Shown here piece by piece: positions 51,601 to 60,198 of a DNA stretch of 64,000 bases. This stretch comes from Halobacillus_B sp963739045. GTDB taxonomy: Bacteria > Bacillota > Bacilli > Bacillales > Halobacillaceae. The translations under genes were made by a program, and so were the position numbers. How positions within the stretch are numbered: the stretch's first letter is position 1; each line of letters opens with the position of its first letter. The notes under the pieces were generated by a model. The model worked only from the letters and a program-made list of their open reading frames with translations, did not search any database and was not told the origin of the DNA. Where the stretch lies: positions 248,001 to 312,000 of the forward strand of contig CAVTYY010000004.1 of NCBI GenBank assembly GCA_963739045.1, written 5' to 3'.

Positions 51601-52647
51601 GACGAGCGTTATTCTTACATTTACCAGGGGAACTCTCAAGTTCTCGATCACATCCTCGTAAGCAATAATTTAAGCGACCGTACGAAAATTGATAGTGTTA
51701 ACATCAATTCTGATTTCTCTGAAGCTGACGGCCGGGCAAGCGACCATGATCCTGTATTAGCCCAGCTTGATCTAAGTACTACGGTAGAGCGAATCAATGG
51801 AACGGATCGCCATAAAACAGCTGTTGAAATATCTAAAAAAGGCTGGGAGAAAGCAGATACGGTAGTGATTTCCCGCGGGGATTCCTATCCGGATGCCCTT
51901 GCCGGTACACCTTTGGCCTATAAACTGGATGCTCCCATTTTACTTACGAAAACCAGTCGCCTATTACCTGAAGTTAAGGATGAAATTAAAAGGCTGGGTG
52001 CTTCTCATGCTGTCATCCTGGGAGGAGATGGAGCCGTTTCCGATTATGTGCGTTATCAATTAGAAGGACTTGGTCTTTCTGTTGAGCGAGTAGCAGGAAC
52101 CAATCGTTTTGAAACAGCGGCAAGTATCGCTGCACGTTTGGATGGCCATCCGAAAAAAGCAGTTATTGCTGATGGAAATAACTATCCTGATGCCCTGGCA
52201 GCTGCCTCGTTTGCAGCTAAGAACGGTTATCCAATTCTGTTAACAAAAGAGAAAAAGCTTCCAAAAGATACACAGCGGGCATTAAAACGAATCGATGAAA
52301 CGATAGTGGTTGGCGGAAAAAATGCTGTTAGCAATGAGTTAATGGAAAAACTTCCTAACCCAACGCGTTATAATGGCACAACACGTTATGAAACAGCTTC
52401 AGAAATCGCAAAACAGCTCGTCGGGCCATCCAAGGATGCTTATGTAGCAACTGGGGAAAATTTCGCGGACGCTTTGACAGGCTCTGTACTTGCTGCTAAG
52501 CAGGGAGCACCAATTCTGCTAGTAAAACCCGACCATATTCCATACAGTATCAACCAGTTAATTGAGAAAATGGAGTATAAGAATCTTCACATTTTAGGCG
52601 GGCCGAATGCCGTCAGTGAAGATTTGGCAAAGAAGCTTGATCAATAG
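48676..52647 (+). CDS. Surface nuclease: LTD, OB-fold, EEP nuclease and three CWB2 modules
   Basis: Predicted extracellular DNase/phosphodiesterase of 1323 residues. TTG 48676 is the start: AGGAGGG lies at 48663-48669 and the earlier ATG is within the -10 box. After the signal peptide (about 1-33) come a lamin-tail-like domain (about 37-150), an OB-fold region, a chitobiase C-terminal type domain (DGAVIHYTLDGSKP), a second OB-fold, and an endonuclease/exonuclease/phosphatase domain (about 725-1033) with SYNIENF, GLIEVQD, ANHFNSKG, GDLNDF, LDHILVS and SDHDPV, all intact. Three CWB2 modules end the chain. The next gene encodes a nucleotidase, suggesting joint use of extracellular DNA. Confidence 0.88.
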   Translation: MKKKTFSRGTNTVLISSLVLSLVSGPAYSVKAAPAAPTPDKLLISEYIEGSSYNKALELYNGTGNEIDLSTITVEIYSNGSSEAGSSIQLSGTLADGEVFVLANSRPEVDEQIKSVTDMFDGGINFNGDDVVVIKQNDKVIDSLGQIGSTEKFAQDRTFTRKVEITSGDTDPGDAFDPSVSYVTHPKDTFKHLGKYPDQTSTPGPVDEQSIADARKSAGSDQQVKVTGVVTASFSSGGATNYYIQDDTAGLVVRTSGVKVNIGDEISAQGPITSYYGMEQMEISSDQVSTVVENKGVPTPESVKAANFSEENGEDIEGELVELSNVKITGRDSKGDYLGKDTTGEFVVEKGDSLNLEVGKKYELLGGVVDYSYDKYRLKPRNQADAVETIFSVVADPGTGNIVKGSKVSLKTPQDGAVIHYTLDGSKPDATSSTYTNAITIDEDTTIKAVAVKSSGEVSEVSSFNYKVLKSLDNLDIHDIQGAGHVSPYKDKNVAKVDGIVTKLNSKGFFMQDDDPDGDVATSEGIYVFSSSASVKTGDKVEVDGQVQEFKEGGYDDANDLLTTEISASNVKVTAEDQKVPSAVVLGKDRTPPTENIEDDGMKSFDPNEDGLDFYESLEGMLVELDDAHVTSPPEYDEVAVYVNKSEDQAMTDAGGLLISPDDYNPERVLIDVDGLDVNVKTGDELNGPVTGVVSYDYSNFKIRPTGTFPEVVDGGTKREVTKINPVEDRLNIASYNIENFSADTSMDKVNKLAQSINNNLKQPDIIGLIEVQDNNGPTDDGTVDADQSYQKLIDAIKADGGPTYKFTDISPKDKTDGGQPGGNIRVGFIYNPDRVTMPDKPHGDASSAVDVNDKGLTLNPGRIDPENDAFEDSRKSLAAEFNFQGQKVVVIANHFNSKGGDGSLFGADQPVVLGSEVQRLKQAAVVNQFVDKVVENVDQANVVVLGDLNDFQFSAPVQTLADDVMTDMMNKLPQDERYSYIYQGNSQVLDHILVSNNLSDRTKIDSVNINSDFSEADGRASDHDPVLAQLDLSTTVERINGTDRHKTAVEISKKGWEKADTVVISRGDSYPDALAGTPLAYKLDAPILLTKTSRLLPEVKDEIKRLGASHAVILGGDGAVSDYVRYQLEGLGLSVERVAGTNRFETAASIAARLDGHPKKAVIADGNNYPDALAAASFAAKNGYPILLTKEKKLPKDTQRALKRIDETIVVGGKNAVSNELMEKLPNPTRYNGTTRYETASEIAKQLVGPSKDAYVATGENFADALTGSVLAAKQGAPILLVKPDHIPYSINQLIEKMEYKNLHILGGPNAVSEDLAKKLDQ

Positions 52648-52703
52648 TACGACCCATTATTTTGGGGATAAATAAACACTTACAAGTGAAGGGAATGGGT
52701 TTT

Positions 52704-55172
52704 ATGAAAATGATTAAACCTTTAGCAACCGCAGCATCGGCGGGTGCCATAGCGCTCGCACTACTTGGTGCTCCAGGCCACAATGTACATGCAGCAGAGG
52801 GATCCGGAGACTTTGATTTGACCATCATGCACACGAATGACACGCATGCCCACCTAACCAATGTAGCTCGGCAAGTAACTGCAGTGAAAAACATCCGCGG
52901 CGATCGTGCGAATTCTATTCTGCTAAGTGCTGGTGACGTTTTTTCCGGAACACTTTATTACAATCAATACAAGGGACTTGCTGACGTCAAATTTATGAAC
53001 ATGATGAAATACGATGCTATGGTACCGGGAAACCATGAGTTCGATGACGGTCCTAAAGGATTTGCTGATTTTATTAAAAAAGCTGAATTTCCTATATTAA
53101 GTTCCAATATTGATTTCAGTGCAGATAGTGACCTTGATCCTCTCTATATGGACAAGATCGGCACCCCGGGGGAAGATGGTAAGATTTATCCAGCCTCTGT
53201 ACTCGATGTGAATGGAGAAAAAGTGGGTGTGTTTGGACTTACTACGGAAGAAACAGAAATTCTCTCCACCCCTGGTCCGACCATTAGTTTTGAAGATCAT
53301 ATTGAAAAAGCGAAAGAAACTGTGAAAATGCTTGAAGATGAAGGTGTGAATAAAATTATTGCCGTGACTCATTTGGGGGTTAATTACGATAAAACGCTTG
53401 CCCAGTCCGTAGATGGGATTGACGTAATTGTCGGGGGTCACAGTCATACGGAACTTGATGAAGCTATTGCCTATAAGACGGACAGTGAGCCGACGATTGT
53501 TGTCCAAGCGGAACAGTACGATGACTTTTTAGGTGACCTGCAGCTTTCTTTTGATTCTAATGGAGTTCTCAAAAGCTGGGATGAAAACTTGGTCGATCTT
53601 GGACCAGATGCCACACCTGTAATCGAAGAAGACAAGGAAGCAAAAGAATTATTGGACGAGCTTAGCCAGCCAATTGAAGACTTGAAGGAGCAGAAAGCCG
53701 GCGATACCACCGTTGCCTTGAATGGAGAGCGCGGCGATGTGCGCCAGCATGAAACGAACCTTGGTAATTTAATTGCGGACTCCATGCTGGAAAAAGCTAA
53801 GACGGCAGATCCTGATACTACGATTGCTTTGCAGAATGGCGGCGGGATCCGAGCTTCTATTGATCAGGGAGAAATTTCCCTTGGTGAAGTGTTAACCGTT
53901 ATGCCTTTTGGTAATACACTCGTAACCTTAGATTTAAAAGGATCAGAACTATTAAGAGGATTAGAAAACAGTGTAAGCGATTATGAAAATGTTGGCGGTC
54001 GTTTTGCCCAAGTGGCAGGTATGAAATATGTATATGACCTATCTAAAGATGTAGGCGAGCGCATTGTAGACGCGAAGGTCAAAACAGAGGACGGTTACCA
54101 GCCAATCGATCCAGAAGCTACCTATACTGTTGCAACGAACAACTTCGTAGCAGATGGCGGCGATGGGTATGCTTCGTTTAAAGAAGCGAAAGATGATGGC
54201 CGGATGAATGAATTGTATTTTGTAGATTACGAAGTGTTCACAGAGTACTTAAAGAACCATAAACCTGTATCTCCAGAACGAGAAGGACGCAGCATTGAAA
54301 AGGTAAACGAACGAGTAAAAGGTACTAACCGCGTGGAAACAGCGATTGAAATTTCTAAAAAAGGCTGGGACAAGGCAGATACGGTAGTGCTTGCCCGTGG
54401 AGACAAATTCGCTGATGCGCTTGCAGGTGCTCCTCTTGCTTATAAGAAAAATGCTCCTATCTTACTAACAGGAACAGATGATCTGGATTCAAAAGTAGCC
54501 GATGAAATTAATCGTCTAGGTGCTAAAAATGTTATCATCTTAGGTGGCACAGGTGCTATTTCAAGTTACGTGCAATATCAGCTGGATGGCATGGGGGTTA
54601 ACGTAGACCGAATCTATGGTAATACCCGTTATAAGACAGCAGCCAGCATTGCCGCACGTCTTGGCGGCAACCCGGATAAAGTAGTGGTAGCAGATGGTAC
54701 AGACTACCCGGATGCCTTGGCTGCAGCTCCTTATGCTGCCAAAAACGGTTACCCAATTCTATTAACTAAACCAAACAAATTACCTAACATTACGTCTATT
54801 GCTTTGAAAGGTTTTGATAACAGCGTGGTCGTAGGCGGACCCAATGCGGTATCTGATTCTGTTAAAGACATGCTTCCAAATGCCAAACGTTATAACGGAA
54901 GCAATCGATTTGAAACTGCAACCGCCATTGCCACTGAGCTGGAATCACATACAGGGAAAGCTTTCATTGCGACAGGAGATGGATTTGCTGATGCACTGGC
55001 AGGGTCTGTGCTAGCAGCAAAACAAGATGCTTCCATTTTATTAGTGAAAGAAGACCAGCTTCCAGCAGCAACTGAGAAAGCTATTAAAGATCTTAATATT
55101 CATAACTTCCACGTTCTAGGCGGACCTGGAGCAGTTAGTGAGAAAGTATCTGGTCAATTAGAACAAAAATAG
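52704..55172 (+). CDS. Surface 5'-nucleotidase with three CWB2 modules
   Basis: Predicted wall-bound 5'-nucleotidase/cyclic phosphodiesterase of 822 residues from ATG 52704; GGGA is nine bases upstream. A signal peptide (about 1-32) leads to a calcineurin-like metallophosphatase domain (about 38-300) with HTNDTHAHL, GNHEFDDG and GGHSHTELDE, then the 5'-nucleotidase C-terminal domain (about 334-500) with ALQNGGGIRASI and NNFVADGGDGY. Three CWB2 modules (about 535-822) closely resemble those of the preceding nuclease. The 56-base gap without a terminator indicates an operon. Together the pair would release nucleosides and phosphate from DNA, much as the fused YhcR protein of Bacillus subtilis does. 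Confidence 0.9.
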   Translation: MKMIKPLATAASAGAIALALLGAPGHNVHAAEGSGDFDLTIMHTNDTHAHLTNVARQVTAVKNIRGDRANSILLSAGDVFSGTLYYNQYKGLADVKFMNMMKYDAMVPGNHEFDDGPKGFADFIKKAEFPILSSNIDFSADSDLDPLYMDKIGTPGEDGKIYPASVLDVNGEKVGVFGLTTEETEILSTPGPTISFEDHIEKAKETVKMLEDEGVNKIIAVTHLGVNYDKTLAQSVDGIDVIVGGHSHTELDEAIAYKTDSEPTIVVQAEQYDDFLGDLQLSFDSNGVLKSWDENLVDLGPDATPVIEEDKEAKELLDELSQPIEDLKEQKAGDTTVALNGERGDVRQHETNLGNLIADSMLEKAKTADPDTTIALQNGGGIRASIDQGEISLGEVLTVMPFGNTLVTLDLKGSELLRGLENSVSDYENVGGRFAQVAGMKYVYDLSKDVGERIVDAKVKTEDGYQPIDPEATYTVATNNFVADGGDGYASFKEAKDDGRMNELYFVDYEVFTEYLKNHKPVSPEREGRSIEKVNERVKGTNRVETAIEISKKGWDKADTVVLARGDKFADALAGAPLAYKKNAPILLTGTDDLDSKVADEINRLGAKNVIILGGTGAISSYVQYQLDGMGVNVDRIYGNTRYKTAASIAARLGGNPDKVVVADGTDYPDALAAAPYAAKNGYPILLTKPNKLPNITSIALKGFDNSVVVGGPNAVSDSVKDMLPNAKRYNGSNRFETATAIATELESHTGKAFIATGDGFADALAGSVLAAKQDASILLVKEDQLPAATEKAIKDLNIHNFHVLGGPGAVSEKVSGQLEQK

Positions 55173-55215
55173 TTTTCTAAGAGCCTGGCACAAATGAATT
55201 ATGTTCAGCACAATG

Positions 55216-55250
55216 CCCGAACCTTTGAAGAACATAGGTTCGGGTTTTTT
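55216..55250 (+). terminator. CCCGAACC-family terminator of the nuclease/nucleotidase operon
   Basis: A 9-bp stem (CCCGAACCT at 55216-55224 with 55236-55244) and six T residues. GAGCCTGGCACAAA upstream repeats the motif found before the terminator at 9652. Confidence 0.88.
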
Positions 55251-55481
55251 GTTAGTTGAGATAAACAATGGTATTGCTACTAACTGAATGTTTACTCCTG
55301 GTATGGCCAAGGTCTCCTCAGCACTGGATCAGATCCGTGAAAATAAAAAGATAGTTGTTTTCATTCTATAAACTTCAGCTTTACCTTTCTGTAGTCAGGA
55401 AGAATTATGTTCTTATCCATAGGATATGGTATAATTCCACAGTGAACGATCAACTTTTCCTCAAGTATTGAGGTGACTGTA
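55251..55481. other. Intergenic region before the sulfotransferase gene
   Basis: No gene is seen between the terminator and the sulfotransferase start. TGGTATAAT at 55427-55435 could be an extended -10 element. Confidence 0.4.
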
Positions 55482-56306
55482 GTGAAGAAACTACTAAGAA
55501 AAGTGTATCACTTGCCGAATACGGTTAAACGAGCACGGTTAAATAAGACGTCTTCCATTCATGAAAGTCCCATTTTCGTAATTGGAAATCAAAAAAGCGG
55601 GACATCAGCCATAGGGGCATTGTTAGCTGATTTAGCTGACAAAACAGTTGCCATTGACCTTCCTGACATTTGTGAACCGACCCAAATAAAACTTCATAAT
55701 CAAGAGCTTTCTTTCCCCGAATTTGTGGAAAGAAATAAATATGATTTTTCAAAAGAAGTAATTAAAGAACCTTCGCTGACTTTTCTGTATGAAGATATTA
55801 TTAAATATTTTCCTAATTCTAAGTTTGTCTTTATTGTCCGGGACCCGCGGGATAATATTCGAAGCATATTAAACCGAGTAAAAATTAATGGCGATTTAAC
55901 TCGTATTGATGATCCAGACAGTCAAAAAAAGTTAGCACAGGCACCGAAAGACTGGGAACGTGTAATTGACAGCCGCTGGATGGGGATACAAGGTGAGAAT
56001 TATATTGAGTGGATGGCTCATCGATGGAATTATGCGATCGATATTTATAACAAGCATAAGGATAATATGCTGCTCATTCGCTACGAGGACTTTGTAAAAG
56101 ACAAAGAAGGCGAAATAGAGAAGCTTGCCCGACAATTAGATTTAGTTCCGAAAAATGATATCTCGTCCAAAGTTGATATCCAGTACCAGCCAGCCGGAAA
56201 TAAAAAAGTAAGTAAAATGGACTTTTTTGGTGAAAATAATTTGAGGAAAATCGAAACGATTTGTGAAACCAGAATGAAAGAATTTGGTTACGAGACTTCC
56301 TTATAA
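55482..56306 (+). CDS. Sulfotransferase family protein
   Basis: Predicted PAPS-dependent sulfotransferase of 274 residues. FVIGNQKSGTSAIGALLA near the N-terminus is the 5'-phosphosulfate loop and FIVRDPRDNIRSIL the 3'-phosphate binding motif with Arg and Ser; YEDFVKDKEGEIEKLARQL is a typical late segment. GTG 55482 is preferred over GTG 55473 because TGAGGTGA overlaps the latter. In this surface-glycan context it could sulfate a wall polymer or glycolipid, which would be unusual for a Bacillaceae. No PAPS synthesis genes are adjacent. Confidence 0.78.
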   Translation: MKKLLRKVYHLPNTVKRARLNKTSSIHESPIFVIGNQKSGTSAIGALLADLADKTVAIDLPDICEPTQIKLHNQELSFPEFVERNKYDFSKEVIKEPSLTFLYEDIIKYFPNSKFVFIVRDPRDNIRSILNRVKINGDLTRIDDPDSQKKLAQAPKDWERVIDSRWMGIQGENYIEWMAHRWNYAIDIYNKHKDNMLLIRYEDFVKDKEGEIEKLARQLDLVPKNDISSKVDIQYQPAGNKKVSKMDFFGENNLRKIETICETRMKEFGYETSL

Positions 56307-56314
56307 ATACATTT

Positions 56315-56358
56315 AACCTGAAAAGAAGAGGTTATCCTTGATTTTTAGGTTTTTTTTT
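56315..56358 (+). terminator. Terminator of the sulfotransferase gene
   Basis: AACCTGAAAA (56315-56324) pairs with 56342-56351 with one G-U pair, followed by eight or more T residues. Confidence 0.7.
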
Positions 56359-56418
56359 TAAACGATAAAATTATTTGCAGTTATGTTCACCTCCCCGATT
56401 TCTGATACAATCAGGCTT

Positions 56419-56427
56419 TGGTATAAT
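56419..56427 (+). promoter_or_regulatory. Extended -10 promoter with a long leader
   Basis: TGgTATAAT at 56419-56427 lies 273 bases before the glycosyltransferase start. The leader holds no gene that I can support. Confidence 0.5.
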
Positions 56428-56699
56428 GGAAAATGTTTAAATTTTTGTAGCAGTGGTAGAACGAATAGTAGTTTGAAAGATAATTTTAATGGCAGGTTGC
56501 TGGAATATAGTCAGATTATCTGAGAATCTTCAACTTGCCCGGATTGGAATTAACTTAGGGACCAATACTTCCTATAAGACCAATAGAGTCTATTTCAGTT
56601 TGATAAGTGATAGAAAATTGGTAGTGTATAAGAGAAAGATTTGGTATAGTAGTAGAGTTGCTTAAAAGTAGAAATATATGATAAAAGGGGTTAGTTAAT

Positions 56700-57635
56700 G
56701 TGAAGGTAGCGGTTCTCATTCCTTGTTATAATGAGGAACAGACCATCGGCGGAGTCATTGATGATTTTAAAAAAGAACTCCCTGACGCCGATATTTATGT
56801 ATATGATAATAATTCAAAAGATCGCACATCAGAAGTTGCCCGTGAGCACGGGGCTAATGTGAAGAAAGAGTTAAGACAGGGAAAAGGGTATGTCGTGCGC
56901 TCTATGTTCAGGGAGATTGAGGCCGACTATTATGTGATGGTCGATGGCGATCGCACTTATCCAGCCCGTTTTGTTCACCAATTATTAGAGCCGCTTTAAA
57001 AGCAGGAAGCCAATATTGTCATCGGGGACCGGCTTTCTAACGGCACATACGAAGAAGAAAATAAGCGGAAGTTTCATAATCTGGGGAATAATATGGTCAG
57101 AGGCTTAATTAACTTTTTGTATAAAAGTGATTTAAAAGATATTATGACTGGATATCGGGCATTTGACCGCTTGTTTGTAAAATCGGCCCCTGTAATGAGT
57201 CCTGGATTTGAAATTGAGACTGAAATGACCATTCATTCTTTAGATAAGCGGTTTCTAATTAAGGAAATTCCTATTGATTATCAGGACCGCCCAGAAGGAA
57301 GCGAATCAAAGTTGAATACTTTCAGTGACGGCATAAAAGTGCTGAATAAGATTTTCACACTATTTAAAGAATACAAACCGATGCTGTTCTTTTCCGTATG
57401 GGCAGGTGTTTTTCTTATCCTCGGGCTAGTGGCTGGTATTCCGGTCATCGTAGAATTTGCAAAGACTTCCTTTGTTTCTAAAGTTCCATCTGCGATTCTC
57501 GCTGTAGGATTAATCATATTGTCCGTTCTCTCATTTGCCTGCGGATTAATATTTGACACGGTAGCAGCTAACTTTAAAAAGCAATACGAAATCGAACTAA
57601 ATCGAATTAAACAGGATGATAAGGGAGAATGGTAA
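56700..57635 (+). pseudogene. GT2 glycosyltransferase interrupted by an in-frame stop
   Basis: The intact frame would encode a 311-residue family 2 transferase that loads a sugar onto undecaprenyl phosphate (DPM/CsbB class). LIPCYNEEQTIGGVIDDF, VYDNNSKDRTSEVA and VDGDRTYPA are the nucleotide-sugar motifs, IMTGYRAFDRLF and FEIETEMTIHS follow, and two C-terminal helices anchor it. TAA at 56997-56999 stops the chain at codon 100, just after LLEPL, but the same frame continues at once with KQEANIVIGDRLSNGTYEEE. A single T-to-A change from TTA (Leu) would explain it. The first gene of a membrane glycosylation operon. Confidence 0.88.
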
Positions 57636-59371
57636 TGTTTCGTAAAGTAATTTCTGTTCTTACCGCAATTATTATGAGCATCCTAAGTACAGTGGCGGTA
57701 ATTTCTCTCTATCAATCATTTACTTACACTTCGTGGCCGATAATTTTAATAACCTTCCTAGTAGTATTATTATTTTATCTGCTGGCAGTTTCAAAATTTC
57801 TTAACAATCCAATGGTTTATGGAACATTTTTTAAACGGCCTCTCATTTTTTCATTTACAATGATTTTCTCTTTATTATTATTTTTCAGTCTGAAGAGCCC
57901 GATGGGGTACCTGGACGATAATCTTTGGATCACTATAGCTTACGTGTATATTTTTGCCTATTTAACTATTTATGCAGGAGTTTCATTCATCTTGTACTAT
58001 CTTGTGCATCATTCTATGCCAGTCCAGTTAAAACCAGTATCGCGGTGGAAAATACTTCTTTATGCGATTCCGGCTATATTAATTTGGTCTGTATATCTGA
58101 TCGGTTTTTTTCCAGGTAATATGAGCCCCGATTCTATTTCTCACTGGCGGCAGCTCAATACCCATGAGTTCAGTAACTGGCATCCGGTGATGTATACGTG
58201 GTACATGATGCTGTTAGCTTTAATTTGGAAGTCACCGGCGATGATCGCAATATCTCAAATTGTAATTCTTGCCTTTATTATAGGCTATGGGTTGTTTAGT
58301 CTGGAAAGAAACGGCGTATCTAGTAAATGGCTTTGGCTGATAACCATTGTGTTCGCCATTTCGCCTATTAATGGAATATTTTCAATTATTCTTTGGAAAG
58401 ACATCCTTTACAGCGCCTTCTTATTGCTATTTACAATTTTGATGTTTAATGTTGTTGCTTCAAAAGGGAGATGGCTCGTGTCCAATTGGCACTTGTTCCT
58501 GCTTGCGCTTACTGTTCTAGGAGTAGTTTTCTAAGAAATAATGGTCTTCCTATCTTTGTAGTGATGGCAATTCTATTAATCTTTTCTTATCGCACTTATT
58601 TTAAAAGGCTGCTTATCACACTGGGCGTTGTAGCAATTGCCTATTTTGTAGTCACTGGTCCGATTTTTAATCTGATGGACGTTAAGCCGGCTAATCCTAA
58701 TGAAACTTTAAGTATACCTACGCAGCAAATGGCTAAGGTCATTAAAGAAGACGGTCACTTAACACAGGATCAAAAGCAATATCTAGGAGAAATTATGCCT
58801 CTTCCTGTTTGGAAGGAAAAGTATGATCCTTATATTACTGATCCTATTAAATTCTCTGGTCCTTATAATTCCGAAGTGATTTTTGAAGATTTTCCTTTCT
58901 ATCTATCAACTTGGGCTGCTATATTGAAAGAAAATTTCAGTTTATATGTGGAAGCTTACTTGGATCAAACCTCCTTAGTGTGGCAGATCAACCAGCCGGA
59001 TGATGGATATACGAATACCTTTTCAAGAAGAGTCCATAATGAATTAGGGTTAAAGCAAAATCCTATTAGTCAATCGATTCATGAAGCACTCTAATGAACT
59101 CGAAGCTACCGAAGATTATTTATTAGAAGAAATCTGGCGGCCGGCTACCTATACGTTTGTCATTATTCTTGCGGGATTTGCGTTATACGTCAAGAGTGGG
59201 GCAAGATCACTGTTGATCATCTTACCGGTCCTTTTAAATACAGCAACTATTTTACTTGGACTTCCCGCACAGGACTTCCGCTATCAGTTTGCCAACTCTT
59301 TAGTGTTTTACCTAATGCTTGTCATCGCCTTTCTCACAATCCATACAAAGCGAGTAGATCAAAATGAATAA
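57635..59371 (+). pseudogene. DUF6020-like polytopic membrane protein with two compensating frameshifts
   Basis: The reconstructed ~578-residue protein has about ten helices and resembles DUF6020/GT-C type membrane glycosyltransferases; GFFPGNMSPDSISHWRQL with WHPVMYTWYM is the most conserved-looking loop. The frame is lost near 58527-58530, where GVVF is followed by a stop but LRNNGLPIFVVMAI continues in another frame, as if one T were missing. It returns to the original frame near 59086-59094, where IHEAL runs into a stop and NELEATEDYLLEE continues. ATG 57635 overlaps the stop of the preceding gene (TAATG). Inactive as written unless these are sequence errors. Confidence 0.85.
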
Positions 59372-59711
59372 ATTCCTGATTTCATTAAAAGAAAATCGTT
59401 TAGGCATGACCTTAATGGTCTTTGCTTCCTTAATGACTGCCCTTGGACAAATGTTTTGGAAAATGTCCGAGGGCGGGATTAACGGATTATTAATCCTAGG
59501 CTTTTTTTTATATTTTTTAGGTGCGGTATTTATGATCGTTTCCTTCCGTTTTGGAAGCTTATCGGTCCTTCATCCACTATTAAGTATTGGATATGTCTTT
59601 GCTTTATTTTTAGGCAGTATTATTTTACAGGAAGCGATCACAGAAAGTAATTATGCAGGAACTTTTTTAATTATCGTCGGTGCAGCTCTTATAGGGGGTG
59701 GGGACAATTAA
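59364..59711 (+). CDS. SMR/EamA-type flippase subunit 1
   Basis: A 115-residue protein with four hydrophobic helices, the size of small multidrug resistance or ArnE-like subunits. LGQMFWKMSEGG lies in the first helix-loop and FRFGSLSVLHPLLSIGY in the third, resembling the ArnE/ArnF flippases that move undecaprenyl phosphate-linked sugars across the membrane. It overlaps the end of the preceding membrane gene by eight bases and the second subunit by 14 bases, so coupled synthesis of a heterodimer is likely. Confidence 0.78.
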   Translation: MNKFLISLKENRLGMTLMVFASLMTALGQMFWKMSEGGINGLLILGFFLYFLGAVFMIVSFRFGSLSVLHPLLSIGYVFALFLGSIILQEAITESNYAGTFLIIVGAALIGGGDN

Positions 59712-60033
59712 GTGGTTTCTTGTCGTTCTTTTGTTTACACTTTTAGGTGCGATCGGCGGATATTTCTTTAAAAAAGCTACAAGCCATGGAATAGCGCTAA
59801 ATCGTTATTTTATCACTCAGTTATTTATTGGCGGGTGCTTTTATGGAACGGGAGCCATTTTAAACATCATAACGCTCCATTATTTACCCTATACGATTGT
59901 TTTCCCGTTAACTTCAATTACGTACATTTGGACTATGGCTTTGTCATACTTTTTACTTAAGGAAGTTATTACGGTGAAAAAAGTAATTGGAGTATTATTT
60001 ATTATTTCGGGATCATTCCTCTTGATTCTCTAA
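59698..60033 (+). CDS. SMR/EamA-type flippase subunit 2
   Basis: A 111-residue, four-helix relative of the preceding protein (GGYFFKKATSHG, then LPYTIVFPLTSITYIWTMAL). Two different SMR-type subunits in one operon are typical of heterodimeric flippases such as ArnE-ArnF. The start is unclear: GTG 59698 opens the frame but sits right on the purine-rich GGGGGTGGGG, which would be the ribosome binding site for an ATT at 59707. Last gene of the glycosylation operon. Confidence 0.75.
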   Translation: MGTIKWFLVVLLFTLLGAIGGYFFKKATSHGIALNRYFITQLFIGGCFYGTGAILNIITLHYLPYTIVFPLTSITYIWTMALSYFLLKEVITVKKVIGVLFIISGSFLLIL

Positions 60034-60074
60034 AAAGAAGGCTTTCATTCTTATAATGAAAGCCTTCTTTTTTT
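60032..60074 (+). terminator. Terminator of the glycosylation operon
   Basis: An 18-bp stem, 60032-60049 with 60055-60072, rich in A on the left and T on the right, directly at the stop. Confidence 0.92.
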
Positions 60075-60198
60075 GTTAGTTCCATAGACTTATCTTTAAG
60101 AAAATCTTGTAGGATTATGTAGAAATTGGGGCTTTCCTATTATATAGTAAACAATGTACTAAACGTACGTTCAAAATTTTCAGAGTGGGGGAGTAGTT

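Noticed and set aside
58500..58560. Programmed ribosomal frameshift in the DUF6020-like gene
   Set aside because: The run is only TTTT, there is no slippery heptamer or strong downstream structure, and a second opposite shift follows; mutation or sequence error is simpler.
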